A stretch of DNA of 64,000 nt from Cardinalis cardinalis (Eukaryota > Chordata > Aves > Passeriformes > Cardinalidae), in assembly GCA_014549065.1 (NCBI GenBank), contig JACDOX010000008.1:5952001-6016000 (forward strand), read 5' to 3'. Of the stretch, positions 60,187-64,000 are shown in pieces. Below the pieces are notes generated by a model that ran no database searches, was not told where the DNA came from, and worked only from the letters and a program-made list of their open reading frames with translations. Made by a program: the position numbers and the translations under genes. Every line of letters begins with the position of its first letter. Positions within the stretch are counted from its first letter, which is position 1.

Positions 60187-60190
60187 CCCA
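60187..60190. repeat. Target-site duplication, right copy
   Basis: CCCA directly after the LTR end TTTATACCA; matches 54553-54556. Confidence 0.8.
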
Positions 60191-61500
60191 CTTAAGGGAC
60201 CGTCCCCTGCTGCCCGGAATCCCCCAACAAGCTTACGGAGCACAGGCTCTGGCCTGCGCCTCACTTAGGGACAGGCCGGAGCCCGGCCGCAGTGCAGCAC
60301 GGCAACACAGCCGTCTGCAGAGTCCCGGCAGCCTCCTCTACAAGGCTGCCAGCCATGTGGCACCAGCCCGAAGCAGTGCCAAAGGTGGGAGCGTGCGCTG
60401 CGGCACAGCACTTCCGCAAGCTGCCCCCGGCAAGGGCCCGGGAGCGCTCGTTCCTGTTGCCTGGCTAAAGGAGCCTCCCCAGCCCTGCTTACAGGGACCT
60501 GGGCGGGGCTGCTCCGGGGGACAAAGGGTGCCGCCAATGTCCTGACACGTGCGCCAAGTACAGAGCCCGCACGCTGGCAGCTCACCAGCACGACCGGCAG
60601 CATGGGCGCACGCCCTGGCCCTGGCTACAGGCGGNTCATGCTGCCCACGCTGCCGCTAAGTGGCTTTGCGCTGTCCTCAGAAAGCAGGGGCAAGGCCGGA
60701 TGCTTTCTCCACCCGTGCATTTTGGGCACCCGTCTGTAGCTGCACAGAGCTCCTCTTTCCCTCCTGGGACGTCTAAGCTACGCTGCTCTGTTTCTAAAGC
60801 ACAAACATACTTCCTCACTCACACCAACTTAGGGGAAGACAGGGGAGGGGGAGACAGTCCCAAAAGAGGGAGCAAGTTCTGTGCAGCCAACCTACTCTAG
60901 GGAGCCATTCCTAATGCTGAGCAGGAGAGGAAAGCATCAGACCTGCCCGTGCACTGAGAGGAGGCCACAGGGGCCTTGACACGCTGAAGCGCTTCAGGAC
61001 TGGCACCAGGGATAAGGGCTGTGACACGCCCCAAGTACAGGGGGTCATACTGGCCAGGGGCCAGCAGCAGCAGCAAGCTGCCGGGGCTGGGGAAAAGCCC
61101 TGCCCTGCTTACAGGGTAGCTGGGCTGGGGGCCAGGAGAGCTCCGTTTCCCCCCTGCGGTGCGGAGACAGGGGCTCTCACCCTCCTTTACAGAGTTGCCC
61201 CTCTCTCTGGGCAGCCAAAGGAGCGCAAGGGCAAAAGGCCCAAGCACAGCAAAGACCAGCCCTGCACACAGAGAGGTCGCCCAGCGCAAAGCCAGCCGTG
61301 GCACCCTGAAGGTGCCCTGGCCTGGAAAAGCCCTTTGCCCAGAGGGCCCCTCGTGTCCCTCTTCAGCTCCAAGCTCGCTCTTGCCTCGCCGTTCCACTCT
61401 TGAGCTCAAAGACACTGTCGCTCTTGTCTCATCGTCCCACGGCTTCTGCCAATGCACGACGACACACTCAGGCCTGAGGCAAAGTGGAAAATTTTCCAGG
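60191..61500. other. GC-rich segment, right flank of provirus
   Basis: GC-rich, CpG-containing DNA continuing the block seen left of the provirus. The motif ccctgcttacaggg occurs at about 60483 and 61102, and ccaagtacag at about 60553 and 61030, so parts may be duplicated. No gene recognised. One base (60635) is N. Confidence 0.5.
60897..61457 (-). other. Unrecognised 186-codon open frame with one hydrophobic segment
   Basis: Starts MHWQKPWDDETRATVSLSSR. A hydrophobic stretch near residues 60-80 (LCAGLVFAVLGPFALALLWL) could be a membrane segment, followed by RERGN. It ends DAFLSCSALGMAP. No known family recognised. In GC-rich DNA a frame of this length can be chance; the opposite strand is also open for 131 codons. 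No splice or promoter evidence. Confidence 0.2.
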
Positions 61501-61568
61501 GTAGAAGTCTATTTCGATTTAGGGGAAATGTACATCTTTGAGTTAAGTTTGTAGTTTAAAACATAGCC

Positions 61569-61935
61569 ATGTATCCTGGCTGCAGGGCCTAAGCTCAGAG
61601 ATTCAGTGAAGGACAGAGATAAGAGGGGGAAAGACAGAAGATGATAGAGAGAGACAGAGAGACTGCTGTAAGATCAGGTCAGCTTGACCTAGGAATTCTT
61701 TCTGATAAAGAAGAACTAGCAGCAAATGTCACACGAAACTCATAAAAGTGAATATGTATGAACCTATTGTGAAACTGTATGCATGTGTATTTAGGATTAG
61801 GATAAAAAGAGATCAGAAGTTCTCAGAGGTATGCGTGCCCTTTTAGGAGAGAAACCTCCGCATGCGTCCAGTGCTGCAATAAAACATATCGAGCTTTACC
61901 ACTTCTACAAAGTTGTAGAGTTTTTGGCTATATCT
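61569..61935 (+). mobile_element. Probable solo LTR (ERVK-like), ends approximate
   Basis: Contains gagatcagaagttctcagag, gtatgcgtgcccttttagga, AATAAA at 61878-61883, then accacttctacaaagttgta and gagttttt. This is the R-region arrangement of an avian beta/alpha-type LTR as I remember it. A start at TGTATCCTGGCTGCAGGG is plausible. The 3' end and target duplication are not resolved. Confidence 0.5.
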
Positions 61936-62689
61936 CTGCAAAACAGGCCTGAGAAGCTCCAGACTCTGTGCCTGCAAGGAATCGCCATCCAACAGCCCCA
62001 CAGGCTGAACTCCAAGCAAGGCTGCCAGAATTACTAGTAGTTGGTTTTTCACGATATTCGTTTTTGGAGCGCTGTGTGTAATGATCCCTCCCTGATTGTA
62101 CACACCCCTCAGTTCCCTCTCATATATTAGTAGGTGAGATTTTTCCTTGATTTTTGGCATGGCTGTGTTACATTAAGTTTCATTGATTAGGNTTTTTTTG
62201 TGGCTTTAGTATAATCAGTGCTCCTTTCAGATGGGGCATTATACTACACTAGTTTTTATTGCATCTTTATGGTGGAGTAAATATTTCTGATACTTTTGAG
62301 AAGTTTTTATCTTAATAAATTATATCAATTTACCTGAATAGCTGCGGTTTGCAATCCTTTATTCTGAGGAAGAATCTTCAAAAAGATTCACTTACATCTA
62401 TTAAATCTTTTAGGCATAAACCTCTGAAAAAGGTAGATTGTATTACCCTTACCCAAGTTCCTCTCTGAGGAGTTTAGAAAGCAATGGGACAGTATTTTGC
62501 ACCTCAGGATTCATCAAGAAGGATTTTCTAAGAGATTTTTTCTGCAGCTCCCACTATGCCCAGGACAATACCCTTGTAAAGACTTGGAGGCTTTCAGCTA
62601 AATGTATCACCTCTTTCCCTTTTAAACTATCCCAGACTGTCTATCAGAGATGCTGCCTTCTACTGCTGTGTCACAACAGACTCTCCCTC
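61936..62689. other. Spacer, nothing recognised
   Basis: Mixed-composition sequence with one N (62192). A minus-strand frame (61843-62160) overlaps the probable LTR and shows no family signature. Confidence 0.4.
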
Positions 62690-63245
62690 AAATGTGGTCA
62701 TTTTTCCTCTCTAAATTACCCCAAATACACCCGTCCAGAAAGTGTTAATTTTTTAGCTAGCTGTTTTAGCTAGATTACCTCAGGTTTTTGGACAAGAAAG
62801 TCACTTTGGCATCCCCCAAAAAAGAGAATCTGATTTTCCCTCCAAATCATCCCCTAGCCATGTCCTATACGTCACCTAAGATTTTATCCCAAAAATATTT
62901 GTTTTCTTTCCCATACACTTCTTCAGATTTTCCCTCTAAAATATCTCCTACAGATTAACACAGATTTTGCTCCTCAAAAGTTCTATACCATAGAAATTCC
63001 TTTTTTACTTTGATTCATTTCATTGCAGATTAACAGAGATTTCAAATCAAAAGTGTTCCTTCTGGCCGTTTAAATTACCTCAGGTTTTATCACAAAATTT
63101 TCTCTGCCCCAGCTCCCCAAAATACCTCAGACTTTTCCCCAAAAACCATTTTCTTTCCCAGAGATCCCCTGTAATTTTCTTGCCAAAAAAATATCTGCTC
63201 TATGACCTCCATAGATTACCGCAGCTTTTGTTCCCACACTACTCA
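62690..63245. repeat. Decayed tandem repeat (minisatellite)
   Basis: About ten diverged units of 45-60 bp built on the pattern (a)gattacctcag-attttnyccc-aaaa-ttttctntncc. Examples: attacctcaggtttttggac (62775), cacctaagattttatcccaa (62872), attacctcaggttttatcac (63074), tacctcagacttttccccaa (63123) and attaccgcagcttttgttcc (63216). Confidence 0.65.
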
Positions 63246-63389
63246 ATTTTACACAAGGATGCTCACTCCTTGCACCACAGATGAAGCGAGGAAATTCCGG
63301 CATTGGTCCCCTCTGCAGTTCTCGCTGCCCCTATGAGTTCCCTCATCTCCACCCCGACAAACAGAAACACCGCGCAGGCTGGCCGTCCA

Positions 63390-63760
63390 TTTCTCCTCTG
63401 TCTCACCCGAGGGCGGCTCGAGGGCGCCTGCCGGCCCGCGCATGGAACCCCGCCCGGCGACCCGCTGAGAGGGGCGGGCCCGGCGACCCGCCCTCGGGGC
63501 TGAGGGGCCCGGGGCGCGAGGCCGCCGCTGCGGGCGGACACACCGGGTTTGAGTTCCCGCCTCTCTGGCTGACAGAAACGGCGGGGCAGGGCCACCGCGC
63601 ATGTGCAGGAATCGCGCCCCGAGGTGCCAACGGGGAGGCGGCGGCCGCACGACGGGAACACGCTCGCCTCTCCCGACCCTCAGGGAGGGACGTTCCTTAC
63701 GGCGCAATCGGATCCCCATCAGGGACTCTCCCGTGCCCGCAGGCACAGCCGGCAACCCGC
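63390..63760. promoter_or_regulatory. CpG island
   Basis: Sharp rise in G+C and CpG (gcggcggccgc-like words, ggggcgggcccggcgacccg). Frames are open on both strands, none recognised. Likely the promoter or first exon of a gene continuing beyond the window; the direction is not determinable here. Confidence 0.55.
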
Positions 63761-63762
63761 AT

Positions 63763-64000
63763 CCCCGCCTCAGAGATCCTCACGCTCCTCAGTGGCACGC
63801 TCGGCATCTGCCACCACCTCAGTTATATGCAGAGAACACTGCATGCCTCTCTCACAGGTCCTCAGCCACACCTGAGGCACCTGCCTCCCTCTCAGCAACA
63901 CGCAGGGCATTTGCCATCCCTTCAGTGACTCTCATGTCCCCTCAGAGGAACACAGTGCACCTGCCTCCCCTCAAACGACTCTCATATTCCCCCTCGGAGG
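63763..64000. repeat. Minisatellite running off the window end
   Basis: Diverged units of about 30-60 bp: cctcagagatcctcacgctc, cctcagtggcacgctcggca, cctcagccacacctgaggca, ctcagcaacacgcagggcat, ttcagtgactctcatgtccc, cctcaaacgactctcatatt. Related to an alternation of 'ctcag-acac-gca' and 'catctgcc' blocks. The right end lies outside. Confidence 0.6.

Noticed and set aside
61843..62160. 105-codon minus frame (MPKIKEKSHLLIYERELRGV)
   Set aside because: Considered as an ERV protein, but no retroviral motif was found and it overlaps the probable LTR; not annotated as a gene.
63281..63928. 215-codon + strand frame and a 168-codon minus frame over the CpG island
   Set aside because: Both strands are open over the same DNA, low complexity, and they extend into a minisatellite; composition effect.
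1..64000. CRISPR arrays, operons, tRNA or rRNA genes
   Set aside because: No regularly spaced identical repeats, no cloverleaf or rRNA-like sequence noticed; the window is vertebrate nuclear DNA.

Overview
The window is bird genomic DNA. It carries CR1-type LINE 3' ends (reading ATTCTATGAT on the sense strand), avian-looking LTR elements, and two vertebrate genes in conserved synteny. A songbird is plausible from the ERV types, but that is an inference from memory of such elements, not something the sequence proves. AT-rich introns and spacer fill about the first 53 kb. The last 10 kb is GC-rich and full of repeats.

1-31.5 kb (+ strand): the 3' half of UBR2, an N-degron E3 ubiquitin ligase. 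It has 26 exons, all with GT-AG introns. Spliced together they give one unbroken frame of 964 codons plus stop, ending in the family's terminal FGFNWQLL. The RING domain, the basic helix before it and the C-terminal domain are present. The UBR box and ClpS-like domain lie upstream of the window. A 3'UTR of about 2.4 kb ends near two AATAAA signals. Introns hold six CR1 fragments, a pair of 80-bp direct repeats around one exon, and a small tandem duplication.

36.2-42.5 kb (- strand): a complete three-exon tetraspanin gene of the peripherin/RDS family (364 aa). It is convergent with UBR2, in the place that PRPH2 occupies beside UBR2 in mammals. Its sequence looks most like the second avian peripherin (RDS2 / peripherin-2-like). 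Exons 1 and 2 are 581 and 247 coding bases, the PRPH2 pattern, and every signature D2-loop cysteine is in place. A TATA box lies about 130 bp upstream of the ATG.

42.5-53.8 kb: no gene recognised. One ERVL-type solo LTR is present.

53.8-64 kb: GC-rich blocks interrupted by a defective gammaretrovirus-like provirus on the - strand (54557-60186), bounded by a 4-bp target duplication (CCCA). It keeps the 5' LTR, a primer binding site, a gag frame with two nonsense codons, the gag-pro stop codon typical of gammaretroviruses, and a broken pol. Integrase, env and nearly all of the 3' LTR are gone; only the last ~33 bp of the 3' LTR remain. Beyond it lie a GC-rich segment with an unrecognised 186-codon frame, a probable second LTR (about 61.57-61.94 kb), a decayed minisatellite, a CpG island and a second minisatellite that runs off the end.

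The two cellular genes are ordinary and intact. I saw no convincing undescribed biological system. The points most worth a second look are the collapsed provirus, the repeated hairpin-like units in its leader, the GC-rich host sequence it landed in, and the paralogy of the peripherin gene.
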